Shown in pieces: positions 16,079-24,630 of a stretch of DNA of 32,800 bases. The translations under genes were made by a program, and so were the position numbers. Position 1 is the stretch's first letter, and each line of letters opens with the position of its first letter. Origin of the DNA: an uncultured Hungatella sp. (GTDB lineage: Bacteria > Bacillota > Clostridia > Lachnospirales > Lachnospiraceae); contig CAMTAF010000036.1 of the NCBI GenBank assembly GCA_947066955.1, forward strand, positions 1-32,800, in the 5' to 3' direction. Below the pieces are notes generated by a model. It saw only the letters and a list, made by a program, of their open reading frames with translations, ran no database searches and was not told the DNA's origin.

Positions 16079-16091
16079 TACGTCTTCCCTC

Positions 16092-17009
16092 CTATAAGTC
16101 CTTGGACCATTTCTTCTCTCCGCTGAACTGGATCAAAGTGATGGCTAACACAATAGCAAACAGCACAATGGCGCCTGCGCTGGCAGGGCCGAACTCCCAG
16201 CTGGTAAATGCCTTTTCATAGATATAGTTGACCAGGGTCTTGGTAGCGTTTCCGGGACCGCCTCCTGTCATGACATACACCAGGTCAAAGACCTTGAAGC
16301 ACTGGATAGTCAGCATGATCAGCACGAAGAACGTGGTGGGGGTCAGCATGGGCACGGTGATATACAAAAGCTTCTGCCACCCGTTGGCGCCGTCGATACT
16401 TGCAGCTTCGTACAAAGAGTTGGAGATCCCCTGAAGGGCGGCTAAATACACGATCATGTAGTAACCCATGTACTTCCACACGCTGACGATGGACACGGCC
16501 ACCATGGCCCAGTCCTTATCCACAACCCATCTGGGGGGATTGGCGACGCCGAAAAATTTTAAGATCTCATTGACAGGGCCGAAGTCCGGCTGAAACAGCA
16601 TGTTCCACACAGCGCCTACTGCCACGATGGAGGCGATGTAGGGAAAATAAAAGGCTGTACGGAAGACAGCCACGCCCTTGATCTTATTGTTTAAGAGCAC
16701 TGCCAGGAGAAGGGCCAGGATCAGGGTGGGCACAACGGTCATCAGGGCGTAGCTTACCGTATGGACCAGGGTTCCCCGGAAGATTCTGTCTCCGAAAATA
16801 TCCGCAAAGTTTGCCAGTCCCACAAACGTCATAGGCCTCTGGGAACCATCCCAGCTCATAACGCTCAGCACGAAAGAGAATATTACAGGGATAAACACAA
16901 ATATGGTGTAGCCGATCAGGTTTGGAAGGATAAACGCGTATCCTGTCATATTATTCCGGATTTTCCGCCTCTGCTTGGAAGTCAAAAAACCGTTCTTCCC
17001 GTTGTTCAT
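16092..17009 (-). CDS. Carbohydrate ABC transporter permease, MalF type
   Basis: Partner permease of the importer, 305 residues, with about six membrane helices. The EAA loop reads EAASIDGANGWQKLLYITVPML and is followed by VYVMTGGGPGNAT, a common MalF-type sequence. The start ATG at 17007-17009 has GGAGG eight bases upstream. The open frame extends to 17054, but that part runs into the intergenic hairpin and has no ribosome site. Together with the lipoprotein and MalG-type permease it should import lyase products. Confidence 0.94.
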   Translation of the reverse strand: MNNGKNGFLTSKQRRKIRNNMTGYAFILPNLIGYTIFVFIPVIFSFVLSVMSWDGSQRPMTFVGLANFADIFGDRIFRGTLVHTVSYALMTVVPTLILALLLAVLLNNKIKGVAVFRTAFYFPYIASIVAVGAVWNMLFQPDFGPVNEILKFFGVANPPRWVVDKDWAMVAVSIVSVWKYMGYYMIVYLAALQGISNSLYEAASIDGANGWQKLLYITVPMLTPTTFFVLIMLTIQCFKVFDLVYVMTGGGPGNATKTLVNYIYEKAFTSWEFGPASAGAIVLFAIVLAITLIQFSGEKKWSKDL

Positions 17010-17031
17010 ATACACAACCTCCGATTTTAAT

Positions 17032-17076
17032 ATACTCTCGGAATCTCCTTTCATTTCTGCGGGATTCCGAGAGTAT
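17032..17076 (-). terminator. Strong intergenic hairpin between binding protein and permease genes
   Basis: A perfect 14-base-pair stem (17032-17045 with 17063-17076) and a 17-base loop lie between the solute-binding protein and permease genes. Read in the operon direction it is followed by ATATTAAAAT, not a good U tract. On the plus strand it is followed by TTTTT. In the operon it is best read as a partial terminator or 3' stabiliser that keeps binding-protein mRNA in excess. Confidence 0.6.
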
Positions 17077-17116
17077 TTTTTACAAGGTTTACAAGGAGCC
17101 TATTCGCTTCTGATGT

Positions 17117-18481
17117 TTAGTTCCAGCCTTTGATCTCCGCCACTCTCTCCGTCAGCTCCGCGATTCCCTCATCCACGCTGTAGGAGTGGATCATGATCAT
17201 CTCATGAACCTCGTTGAGCACGGTGCGGATCTCCTCGATCTGGGGATCCAGAGGACGGTCGAAGGAATAGTGCACATATTCCAGAGCCTCCACATTGCTC
17301 TCTCCCTCCGGGAAAAGCTCCGCGCTGGCGATGGTCTGAAGAGCTGCCTCAGATGGAATGCCGGTGAACACGCCCTGCTCTGCCAGGATCTCCGCCGCCT
17401 CCTCAGAGGATGCGAATTTTATAAAATCCCATGCCAAGTCGGGCTGGTCCGTGAACGCGCTGATGGCCACGGGGGTCAGGGCTCCTACGGTGTAGCCGGT
17501 CTCTGTGTCAGACGGATGAGGAATTCTCGCAACGCCCCAGTTGAAGTCTGTCTCGCCCTCCTGCTGGGACTGCATCATGGTAGCGATAAACCAGGTTCCC
17601 ATGGGCATCATGGCGCACTGCTGATTCTTAAATACAGAAGAGTAGTGGATATTCGCTGTCTTTAAGGTGGAGTAGTCCTGAATATATCCCGCATCCTGAA
17701 GAGCCAGGGCTTCCTCATACCAGTGCTTCATAAAACTGTAGTCTTTTTCCACAACCGTGTGCTTCCCATCCTGAACAGCCCAGTTGGTCACCAGAGCCTG
17801 CCAGGTGTGATTATGAGAACCGTATACCTTGCTGCTTCCCTCGCCGCTTGTCATCTTGGCGGCCAGGTCATAATACTCCTCCCATGTCATGTCGTTGGAA
17901 GGATACTCCACGCCTGCGGCGTCAAACAAATCCTTATTATAGTAGAGAACATACCAGTCGTTTCTGTACGGAAGAGCATAGGCTTTCCCGTTGTACATCA
18001 GCTGCTCCGCTGCCCCTTTGTAGATGGACATATCAAAGTTGTCTTTCGCGATAAAGTCGTCGATAGGCATCAGCTGCTCTTTGTCTGCCATCTGGAGCAT
18101 GGAACCCATATCCTTAACCCAGATCACATCCGGATCCGGCTGCGCGGCGGAAAGGCTGATTCCCAGGGAATTGTTGTACTCATCCGCGGAAGTGTCGATA
18201 ATCTTGATCTCCACGTTGGGATTCTTCTCTTCATATGCGTCAATAATAGCCTGGAACTGGGGGCTTGACTCGTTATCCCATGTGGTCACGGACAGTACCT
18301 GCTTGCCGCCGGAAGCTCCCGCCTGAGCCTGGCCGGAACCGGAATCCTGGCCGGAAGACGCCGCCGTGGTGGGCGCTGCCCCTCCCTGGCTCTCCGCCGG
18401 TGCCGTACTGCCGCCCCCGCAGGCTACCAATGTGCCGCAGGCCGCTGCCATAACTACTGCCATCAATTGTCTTTTTCTCAT
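17117..18481 (-). CDS. Extracellular solute-binding lipoprotein of the sugar ABC importer
   Basis: Captures the oligosaccharide at the membrane surface. The 454 residues begin with a lipoprotein signal peptide with lipobox LVAC, Cys21. A low-complexity Ser/Gly/Gln linker extends to about residue 55, followed by a family 1 binding fold beginning VLSVTTWDNESSPQFQAIIDAYEEKNP. The start ATG at 18479-18481 follows GGAGGAGG; the open frame to 18538 has no such site. First gene of the operon, divergent from the sensor kinase, and the probable main target of the YesN-like regulator. Confidence 0.94.
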   Translation of the reverse strand: MRKRQLMAVVMAAACGTLVACGGGSTAPAESQGGAAPTTAASSGQDSGSGQAQAGASGGKQVLSVTTWDNESSPQFQAIIDAYEEKNPNVEIKIIDTSADEYNNSLGISLSAAQPDPDVIWVKDMGSMLQMADKEQLMPIDDFIAKDNFDMSIYKGAAEQLMYNGKAYALPYRNDWYVLYYNKDLFDAAGVEYPSNDMTWEEYYDLAAKMTSGEGSSKVYGSHNHTWQALVTNWAVQDGKHTVVEKDYSFMKHWYEEALALQDAGYIQDYSTLKTANIHYSSVFKNQQCAMMPMGTWFIATMMQSQQEGETDFNWGVARIPHPSDTETGYTVGALTPVAISAFTDQPDLAWDFIKFASSEEAAEILAEQGVFTGIPSEAALQTIASAELFPEGESNVEALEYVHYSFDRPLDPQIEEIRTVLNEVHEMIMIHSYSVDEGIAELTERVAEIKGWN

Positions 18482-18503
18482 GATTTTTTCCTCCTCCTTT
18501 TTT

Positions 18504-18516
18504 GATCGATTCGATC
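18504..18516. promoter_or_regulatory. Palindrome in the leader of the transport operon
   Basis: A perfect inverted repeat GATCG-ATT-CGATC lies just upstream of the binding-protein ribosome site, shortly after the predicted transcription start. It could be an operator or simply a small hairpin near the ribosome site. Confidence 0.3.
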
Positions 18517-18528
18517 TCAGATAGGTAT

Positions 18529-18557
18529 AGTTTAGCAAAAATCCTCTTTTATCTGAA
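18529..18557 (-). promoter_or_regulatory. Probable promoter of the glycosaminoglycan operon
   Basis: On the minus strand TTCAGA, a 17-base spacer and TAAACT form a weak sigma-A promoter, as expected for an activated promoter. The predicted start near 18521 gives a leader of about 40 bases. Confidence 0.4.
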
Positions 18558-18581
18558 TCTACTATTTTCGGATTAAGATTC
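18555..18581. promoter_or_regulatory. Candidate activator site (inverted repeat with 21-base centres)
   Basis: GAATCT at 18555-18560 and AGATTC at 18576-18581 are inverted and two helical turns apart. One half-site overlaps the -35 of the operon and the other lies just upstream, a fitting position for the YesN-like regulator. Confidence 0.35.
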
Positions 18582-18671
18582 CTTTTTTTGGGATTTTGAA
18601 AATAGCCAAAATAAAAACATACATTTTTTTCATATTCTGTTACTTTTTATATATAATGTATAATTTTATTC

Positions 18672-18700
18672 TTGTAAATACAAAATTAATTGTGTATGAT
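18672..18700 (+). promoter_or_regulatory. Sigma-A promoter of the kinase-regulator-sulfatase operon
   Basis: TTGTAA, a 17-base spacer and TATGAT precede the kinase gene. The predicted start near 18707 leaves a very short leader that contains just the AGGAGG ribosome site. Confidence 0.6.
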
Positions 18701-18722
18701 AGAGAAAGAGAGGAGGCGTCCC

Positions 18723-20519
18723 ATGAAAAAAATACCAATTACGTTTCGAAAACGGATGATTCTTTACAACCTTTTGATTATCACCTGCATCGCCTTTATC
18801 ATCAGTATTTACACTTACTCCTCCTACAAAGAAGACGTGGTCGCCAATGAAATCGCCAGCTCTGTCAGCCGGCTTCACTCCCTCTCCTTCCGGCTTGAGA
18901 CCGCCTGTGACGAGATGATCAATATTGTCCAGAACTGCGCCGGGCGGAAATCCCTCTTTCTCACCTCCATTCTCTCCGGAAGCGATGTCCGCGTCAGCAA
19001 GCAGTCGGAGCTCTACGCCGCCCAGGTCTTACGAGACCTCTGCGCCATCTCCGGATATAATCAGTACATATACAAGATTACGGTATATGAGAAAGACTCT
19101 CTGTTTATTCAGGCCGGAACTTCCTCCGGCAGCTACAATGACGCCGACTGCCTCATGGATACCCCCTGGTTTGAGGAGCTGCTGAATAAAGACATCCAGG
19201 AATACACCCTGACCATAAAGGATAACCCCTTTTCCATCAACACCATAGCCAACCCCCAGCTTCTGCCGCTGATCAGGCCTCTTCAGTATTCCAAAAAAGA
19301 CCGTCCTGCCGACGCCTGGGTCTGCCTGGCCATCTCTCCGAAGCTGTTCCGGGATGCCATAGAACTGCTGCCTGAGGATAAATCCGTCTTTGTGATGACA
19401 GATGATCTGTCCGTGGTAGGCGACATGAATATGGATTCCTTTTCCATGGAAGAGTTTCCCGGCCTTCTGGCCTCCCTGACCTCCCAGACCGGCAGTCTGA
19501 GAACCCGCCTTTCCGGCACAGACTGCATTCTCACATGGGAGCGCCAGCCCGTCAGCGGCCTGATCCTCTGCGAGGTCCTTCCTCTGGATCAGATGCCCCT
19601 GAATCCCAGAGCCATATACGCCACCGTGGGGCTGGTTTTTCTGTCCAGCATCGCCATCGGTTTTATCCTGTCCCTTTTATTTACAAGGTATTTAACCCGC
19701 CCCATCACCCGCCTGACCAACCACATGGAAGTGATTTCGGCCGGGGATTTCAGGCCAAACCCTGACATTGAAACCAATGATGAGCTGGGGGTCATCGGCC
19801 GTCAGATCAATCAGATGTCCTCCCATGTCTCGGAGCTGATGGAAAACCGCATACGCGACGAGCAGGAAAAGCTGGGGCTGGAGATCAAGATGCTCCAGGC
19901 ACAGATCAACCCCCATTTTCTCTACAACACCCTTGACTCCATCAAATGGATCGCCACCATGCAGCACAACGCGGGGATTGTAAAAGTGGTCTCTGCCCTT
20001 TCCTCCCTGCTGAAAAATATGGCCAAGGGCTTCAACGAAAAGGTGACGGTCCGCCAGGAACTGGACTTTCTCGACAGCTATGTTACTATCGAGAAGGTCC
20101 GCTACATAGAACTTTTTGATGTGGATATCTCCGTGGATGATCCGTCTCTCTATGACGCGGGGATCATTAAGCTGACGCTCCAGCCTCTGGTGGAGAACAG
20201 TATTTTCTCCGGCATTGAACCCAGCGGAAATCCGGGGCTTATCCAAATCCGCGTTTTCTCGGAAGACCAGGTGCTTTACGTGCAGGTTCGGGACAACGGC
20301 ATCGGCATGTCGGAGGAAAATATCGCCCGCATGCTCACCGACACCTCCCGGGTCACCAAGCACTATATGAGCGGGATCGGCCTCCCCAATGTGGACCGGC
20401 GGATCAAGCTTGTGTACGGAGATCAGTATGGCCTCCGTATTGACAGCCAGGTGGGAGTCTACACCTGCGTCACCGTATCCCTTCCTCTGGAATTTGTCCA
20501 CGATCAACAATACAACTGA
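18723..20519 (+). CDS. YesM-type sensor histidine kinase
   Basis: Membrane kinase likely sensing glycosaminoglycan fragments and phosphorylating the regulator encoded next. The protein has 598 residues. First membrane helix about 12-32; extracellular sensor region about 33-295; second helix about 298-320; HAMP about 320-372; His-kinase dimerisation domain with AQINPHFLYNTLDS (phospho-acceptor His398); ATPase domain with the N box VENSIFSGIEP and G box RDNGIGM. The N box has Ser where many relatives have His before Gly. The start ATG follows AGGAGG; the in-frame upstream ATG at 18690 overlaps the promoter. It is 12 bases from the regulator gene. Confidence 0.94.
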   Translation: MKKIPITFRKRMILYNLLIITCIAFIISIYTYSSYKEDVVANEIASSVSRLHSLSFRLETACDEMINIVQNCAGRKSLFLTSILSGSDVRVSKQSELYAAQVLRDLCAISGYNQYIYKITVYEKDSLFIQAGTSSGSYNDADCLMDTPWFEELLNKDIQEYTLTIKDNPFSINTIANPQLLPLIRPLQYSKKDRPADAWVCLAISPKLFRDAIELLPEDKSVFVMTDDLSVVGDMNMDSFSMEEFPGLLASLTSQTGSLRTRLSGTDCILTWERQPVSGLILCEVLPLDQMPLNPRAIYATVGLVFLSSIAIGFILSLLFTRYLTRPITRLTNHMEVISAGDFRPNPDIETNDELGVIGRQINQMSSHVSELMENRIRDEQEKLGLEIKMLQAQINPHFLYNTLDSIKWIATMQHNAGIVKVVSALSSLLKNMAKGFNEKVTVRQELDFLDSYVTIEKVRYIELFDVDISVDDPSLYDAGIIKLTLQPLVENSIFSGIEPSGNPGLIQIRVFSEDQVLYVQVRDNGIGMSEENIARMLTDTSRVTKHYMSGIGLPNVDRRIKLVYGDQYGLRIDSQVGVYTCVTVSLPLEFVHDQQYN

Positions 20520-20531
20520 CAGGAGCTTGCT

Positions 20532-22202
20532 ATGTACCGAGTAATTTTGATTGATGATGAACCTTTGATCCTTACCGGCATCGCGTCTTTAATCTGCTGG
20601 GAGGACTACGACTGCGCCATTGTAGGAAAGGCCACTAACGGCCAGACGGCCATTGATTTAATCCTGGAGACAAAGCCGGATATCGTCATAACCGACATCC
20701 GCATGCCCGTCATGAACGGCCTGGAGGTAATCGAAGCCTGCAAGGAAAGGAACCTGGAATTCGCCTTTATCTGCCTTACGAATCTGGAGGATTTTCAGCT
20801 GGCCAAGCAGGCCCTCCACTTAGGCGCCATCGACTACCTGGTTAAGCTGGATCTAAAACCCCAGGAACTGATTCAGGCGCTGGACAGGGCCAAGGAGCAT
20901 TGTTCCCGCATGGAAAGCCATCACAATAAAGAACTGTACAATCTTCTCCTGGAGGACAATAAAAAGCAGCTGGAGCACAATTACTTTTCCCAGCTGATCC
21001 TGAATCCTCCGGAGACGGACTTTCCTGTTAATCTGGAAATCGCGGCCAGCTACCCTTGCGCCTACCTGATCCTGTTCCAGATGAAGCCCGAGGAAATCCT
21101 TTTCGGACAGACGGAAAATTACGATTTCCCCTTTATTTCCAGCCAGCTCCAGGATGTGGTCTCGGGCATCGGGGCCCGCTATTTTTCCGGCCACGCCATA
21201 CTGGAGCCCCAGAAGGACACCCGCCTTATGGTGGTCTGCCCAAAAGCAGAGAGCGGCAATGAAAAATCCCTGGCTGACTTCTGCGCCAAAGTGAACATGG
21301 CCTTAAGCACCTATTTTGCCCTCACCGCCCTTTTTGGCATCAGCCTGAAAAAGACGGATCTCTCACAGCTTCCCCAGGCTTTTGCCGAGGCCCGGAGCGC
21401 CCTGGACCACTGCTACTATAACTCTGCCTCCCGGGTCACATTTTACAGAGATCACGGGACCTGTCCGGGACAGGCCGAGGAGCGGGAATTTAATATCAAC
21501 TTTCTGAAGAAGTCCATGTCCGCCGCTGTCCAGGAGAACGACAGCCAGGCCCTGAGAAAGATTTTCCAGGAGCTGACGGAACTGTTTGCCCAGTACAAGC
21601 CCAACAAACCCCAGGCATTAAGCGCCTGCATTAATATCTACGCCTATCTCCGGGACCAGCTGCAAAATGACATCGCGGAGAGCGCCGAATTTCCCTACAG
21701 CATCAACATCGCCGAGCAGCTGGCCCGGCTTGGCAGCCTGGATGATATCCTGGTCTGGCTGGACAGCTTCCGGGAAAAAGTCTGCGCCCTCCTGGCAGAC
21801 AGAAGAGAGCGGCGCTCAGACAAGCTGGTGTATCTGGCAAAGCGCTATATCCATGACCACTATAAGGAGAAGCTGACCTTGTCGGATATCGCCAACTATC
21901 TCAAGATCAGCTCCGGGCACTTGAGCAGCACTTTCAGCCGGTATATGAACCAGACCGTGTCCGACTACATCGCAGAGGTAAAGATTGAGCAGGCCAAAGA
22001 GCTGATTGAGTCGGGACAGTACTTAATCTATGAGATCGCGGATCAGCTGGGATTCGAGAGCGCTTATTATTTCAGCAAAGTATTTAAAAAGGTGACAGGC
22101 ATGTCGCCGAAAAGCTATAAATATCAACAGAGCTTAAAACGCTCTGATTCACCGAAAGGAGATTTATCTGATGAGCAAAAAAGTGATTCTTCTGATGACT
22201 GA
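20532..22202 (+). CDS. YesN-type response regulator with AraC-family DNA-binding domain
   Basis: Partner of the kinase and probable activator of the divergent operon. The 556 residues comprise a receiver domain at 1-120 with acidic pocket DDE (9-10), phospho-acceptor Asp55 in ITDIRMP and Lys105. A long middle region of about 300 residues follows, then two AraC helix-turn-helix motifs at about 435-535 (LTLSDIANYLKISSGHLSSTF and YEIADQLGFESAYYFSKVFKK). The last about 17 residues are Ser/Asp-rich and are encoded in the 32 bases overlapping the next sulfatase gene and just before it. Confidence 0.94.
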   Translation: MYRVILIDDEPLILTGIASLICWEDYDCAIVGKATNGQTAIDLILETKPDIVITDIRMPVMNGLEVIEACKERNLEFAFICLTNLEDFQLAKQALHLGAIDYLVKLDLKPQELIQALDRAKEHCSRMESHHNKELYNLLLEDNKKQLEHNYFSQLILNPPETDFPVNLEIAASYPCAYLILFQMKPEEILFGQTENYDFPFISSQLQDVVSGIGARYFSGHAILEPQKDTRLMVVCPKAESGNEKSLADFCAKVNMALSTYFALTALFGISLKKTDLSQLPQAFAEARSALDHCYYNSASRVTFYRDHGTCPGQAEEREFNINFLKKSMSAAVQENDSQALRKIFQELTELFAQYKPNKPQALSACINIYAYLRDQLQNDIAESAEFPYSINIAEQLARLGSLDDILVWLDSFREKVCALLADRRERRSDKLVYLAKRYIHDHYKEKLTLSDIANYLKISSGHLSSTFSRYMNQTVSDYIAEVKIEQAKELIESGQYLIYEIADQLGFESAYYFSKVFKKVTGMSPKSYKYQQSLKRSDSPKGDLSDEQKSDSSDD

Positions 22203-23676
22203 TACCACCCGGGCCGATATGCTGGGATGCTATGGCAACCCGGACATGTACACCCCTAACTTAGACCGGCTGGCCGCTGAGGGCATCCGCTTCAGCCAGG
22301 CCTACACTACCCAGCCCGTGTGCCAGCCGGCCCGCTCTGCCATTTTCACCGGAAGCTACCCCCACTCCTGCGCCGGATGGTCCAACTGCATGGGACTGTC
22401 CGACAATGTCCAGAATATGGGGCGGCGCCTGACGGACTTGGGCGTCCGCACCGCTTACATCGGAAAATGGCATCTGGACGGAGGGGACTACTTCGGCCTG
22501 GGCCGCCCTGCGGATGGCTGGGATCCGGATTACTGGTACGATATGCGCAATTACCTGGATGAATTGACCCCGCAAGAGCGCCTTCTCTCCCGCCAGGCCC
22601 AAACCATGGAACAGTCTGACATCAGCGAAGAATTTACCTACGGCCACCGCTGCTCCGACAGAGCCATCCGTTTTTTGGAAGAACATCAGGATTGCTCTGA
22701 GGATTACTTCCTGGTGGTCTCCTACGATGAGCCTCACGACCCCTGTCTCTGCCCCAAACGGTTCTGGTCCAGGTACGAAAACTACCAGTTCCCCCGGAGC
22801 CGGAATCTGGGAGACACCCTGGCAGACAAGCCGGAGCACCACAGAATCTGGGCAGGGGAGAATTACATGAAAGCCGCCTCCCCGGACTTTTCCATGAATT
22901 TCAAGTACTTTCTCGGGTGCAACAGCTTCGCGGACTATGAGATGGGACGGGTGCTGGAGGCTGTTGACCGGTATGCCCGGGACGCGGTGGTGATCTACAC
23001 CTCAGACCACGGCGATATGCTTTACTCCCACTCCCTGACCCAGAAAGGGCCTGCCATGTACCAGGAGATCACCCACATCCCCCTTATTATACGAGGATTC
23101 GGGCAAAACCAGGTTGACTCCAACCCTGTGTCCCATATCAATCTGGCTCCCACGATTTTCGATATCTTCCAGGCGCCGAAGCCTAAGGTTTTTGAGGGGA
23201 AAAGCATCTTCGAAGAATTGAAGACAGGAAAAAGAACCAATGACTATGTGTTTATGGAATTCGGCCGGTATGAGGTTGACCACGACGGCTTTGGCGGCTA
23301 TCAGCCTGTGCGCTGTGTCTTTGACGGCCGGTATAAGCTGGTTATCAACCTGATGACATCCGATGAGCTCTATGACCTGAAAGAAGATCCCGAGGAGATG
23401 AACAACCGGATCCTGGACCCTGATTTTCCCGCATCGGAGAAGCGGCGCCTCCACAAAGCCCTCCTGGACAACATGTATGACACCAGGGATCCCTTCCGGG
23501 GGTACTACTGGGAAAACCGTCCCTGGAACAGTTTTCCTGAAGACAAAACCTGGGACAGCCGCCTCATGACAAGGCAGCGAGAAAATGAGGAGTATGAGCC
23601 CCGCCAGCTGGACTACGGCACCGGGCTGCCTATAACAGAGGCGTTCCGGAAGAAGGGGCAGTGCACTTCCCAGTAA
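22171..23676 (+). CDS. Type I sulfatase (formylglycine dependent), cytoplasmic
   Basis: Second sulfatase, 501 residues, no signal peptide. The CQPAR site at residues 51-55 carries the cysteine converted to formylglycine. Asp11 and the later TSDHGDMLYSHS provide metal ligands, and GKWHLDGG lies near 98-105. It differs clearly from the sulfatase of the divergent operon, so a different sulfate position is likely. AGGAGA precedes the ATG, which lies inside the regulator gene and overlaps it by 32 bases. Placement in the regulator transcript rather than the catabolic operon suggests low constant expression linked to sensing. The substrate is not determinable from sequence. Confidence 0.92.
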   Translation: MSKKVILLMTDTTRADMLGCYGNPDMYTPNLDRLAAEGIRFSQAYTTQPVCQPARSAIFTGSYPHSCAGWSNCMGLSDNVQNMGRRLTDLGVRTAYIGKWHLDGGDYFGLGRPADGWDPDYWYDMRNYLDELTPQERLLSRQAQTMEQSDISEEFTYGHRCSDRAIRFLEEHQDCSEDYFLVVSYDEPHDPCLCPKRFWSRYENYQFPRSRNLGDTLADKPEHHRIWAGENYMKAASPDFSMNFKYFLGCNSFADYEMGRVLEAVDRYARDAVVIYTSDHGDMLYSHSLTQKGPAMYQEITHIPLIIRGFGQNQVDSNPVSHINLAPTIFDIFQAPKPKVFEGKSIFEELKTGKRTNDYVFMEFGRYEVDHDGFGGYQPVRCVFDGRYKLVINLMTSDELYDLKEDPEEMNNRILDPDFPASEKRRLHKALLDNMYDTRDPFRGYYWENRPWNSFPEDKTWDSRLMTRQRENEEYEPRQLDYGTGLPITEAFRKKGQCTSQ

Positions 23677-23748
23677 AGTTCAGGGGCCGCGCACTGGGGC
23701 GGCGTTCTGCTTTGCCGCCTGCCTGCCCGAAGAGGCCCACGCGTGAAC

Positions 23749-23781
23749 CACCCCCATGAAAGATGCGCTGTCATGGGGGTG
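23749..23781 (+). terminator. Hairpin downstream of the sulfatase gene
   Basis: Perfect 11-base arms CACCCCCATGA and TCATGGGGGTG around an 11-base loop, 73 bases past the sulfatase stop. No T run follows, so it may be a weak terminator or an mRNA 3' end stabiliser. Confidence 0.4.
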
Positions 23782-23881
23782 TCGTAAAGAATCCGAGATT
23801 ACTTCATCTTTCTTTGGCGCCTGAAGAATTCTGTAATAATATTGCGTCCTCATCCGGAACACGAAGAAGCATTCTCTCTTT

Positions 23882-24331
23882 TTATAGTTTCTGTATTTCC
23901 TTCAATGCTTTTTGGATATCCTTATAAACCAACGACTGCATGCTATTATCATAAAAAGATGTATCTGCCTTCTGCAGCGCCGAACAAATGTCATTTCTCA
24001 ACTCCGGCTTATCCCTTGCGATCATGGGCAGCAGCTTGATACACTGTCTTGCCGTAATCGGCTTAACATCCGTTATATGTTTCAAATATTGGTCAATAAT
24101 CTCGTCTATCTTATTATCCATATCCCATCTCGCATTATAGGCAAGCAAAGTAAGCCCTCTGGTACGGATATAGGAATTATCACTGTCAAGCATATCTCCC
24201 AATCTGTCCATATAAGCATAAACGCAATTCGTTTTTTCACTTTCTTTTTGTAACTCTTGCAATGCTTTGTACGCGACATTATTGTTTTTATCAGACAACA
24301 ACTCAAACGTTTCTGCTATATTAACTGGCAT
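23882..24331 (-). CDS. Small HEAT-like helical protein
   Basis: The 149 residues are almost wholly helical, with repeated units such as KNNNVAYKALQELQKES, NSYIRTRGLTLLAYNARWD and KPITARQCIKLLPMIARDKPEL that look like HEAT repeats. Similar small proteins are common in Clostridia and have no firm function; an adaptor or binding role is a guess. It is AT-rich relative to its surroundings. The ATG follows GGGAG. It stands alone, with a Fic gene relic on the opposite strand upstream. Confidence 0.75.
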   Translation of the reverse strand: MPVNIAETFELLSDKNNNVAYKALQELQKESEKTNCVYAYMDRLGDMLDSDNSYIRTRGLTLLAYNARWDMDNKIDEIIDQYLKHITDVKPITARQCIKLLPMIARDKPELRNDICSALQKADTSFYDNSMQSLVYKDIQKALKEIQKL

Positions 24332-24411
24332 ACTTTTCTCCCTTGCAATTTCGGATTAGTCCCCTTTCTAAAAACCGGAGGTTATCGCTTACCCTCTTTC
24401 CATGCACCACA

Positions 24412-24618
24412 AAAAAGTCTTTCGCGCCAAATCCTCTGCCACCGGCTCCTCCTATTGATCTGACGGAGGATATCGTAAGTTTACTTGTAAAAGCTAATTC
24501 TCAGCTCGCCGTTTTGGAAAGTGTCGCTGCCGGTATTCTGGTACAAACATCCGACACCAGCAGGAATCGTACCTTTGCCTATGAAACATATCTGGATATC
24601 TTGCGCAGAGGAACTTGA
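24412..24618 (+). pseudogene. Fic-family protein relic with internal deletion
   Basis: The reading frame gives KSFAPNPLPPAPPIDLTEDI followed by VSLLVKANSQLAVLE, which matches the N-terminal helical part of Fic proteins. It then passes directly to VAAGILVQTSDTSRNRTFAY and ETYLDILRRGT, which matches the very C-terminal winged part. The Fic core with the HPFxxGNGR motif is absent. The join falls near 24522. Residues before about 24412 look random, and a start codon in another frame lies at about 24399, so the N-terminus is also disrupted. Family knowledge is from memory; the junction is read from the sequence. Confidence 0.65.
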
Positions 24619-24630
24619 AATCACAGAGGG

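Noticed and set aside
19692..20510. 272-residue minus-strand open frame opposite the sensor kinase
   Set aside because: Antisense of the conserved kinase core and ATPase domain; not independent coding.
23680..23862. 60-residue minus-strand open frame after the second sulfatase
   Set aside because: Runs through a hairpin and low-complexity sequence, has no ribosome site and no recognisable protein features.
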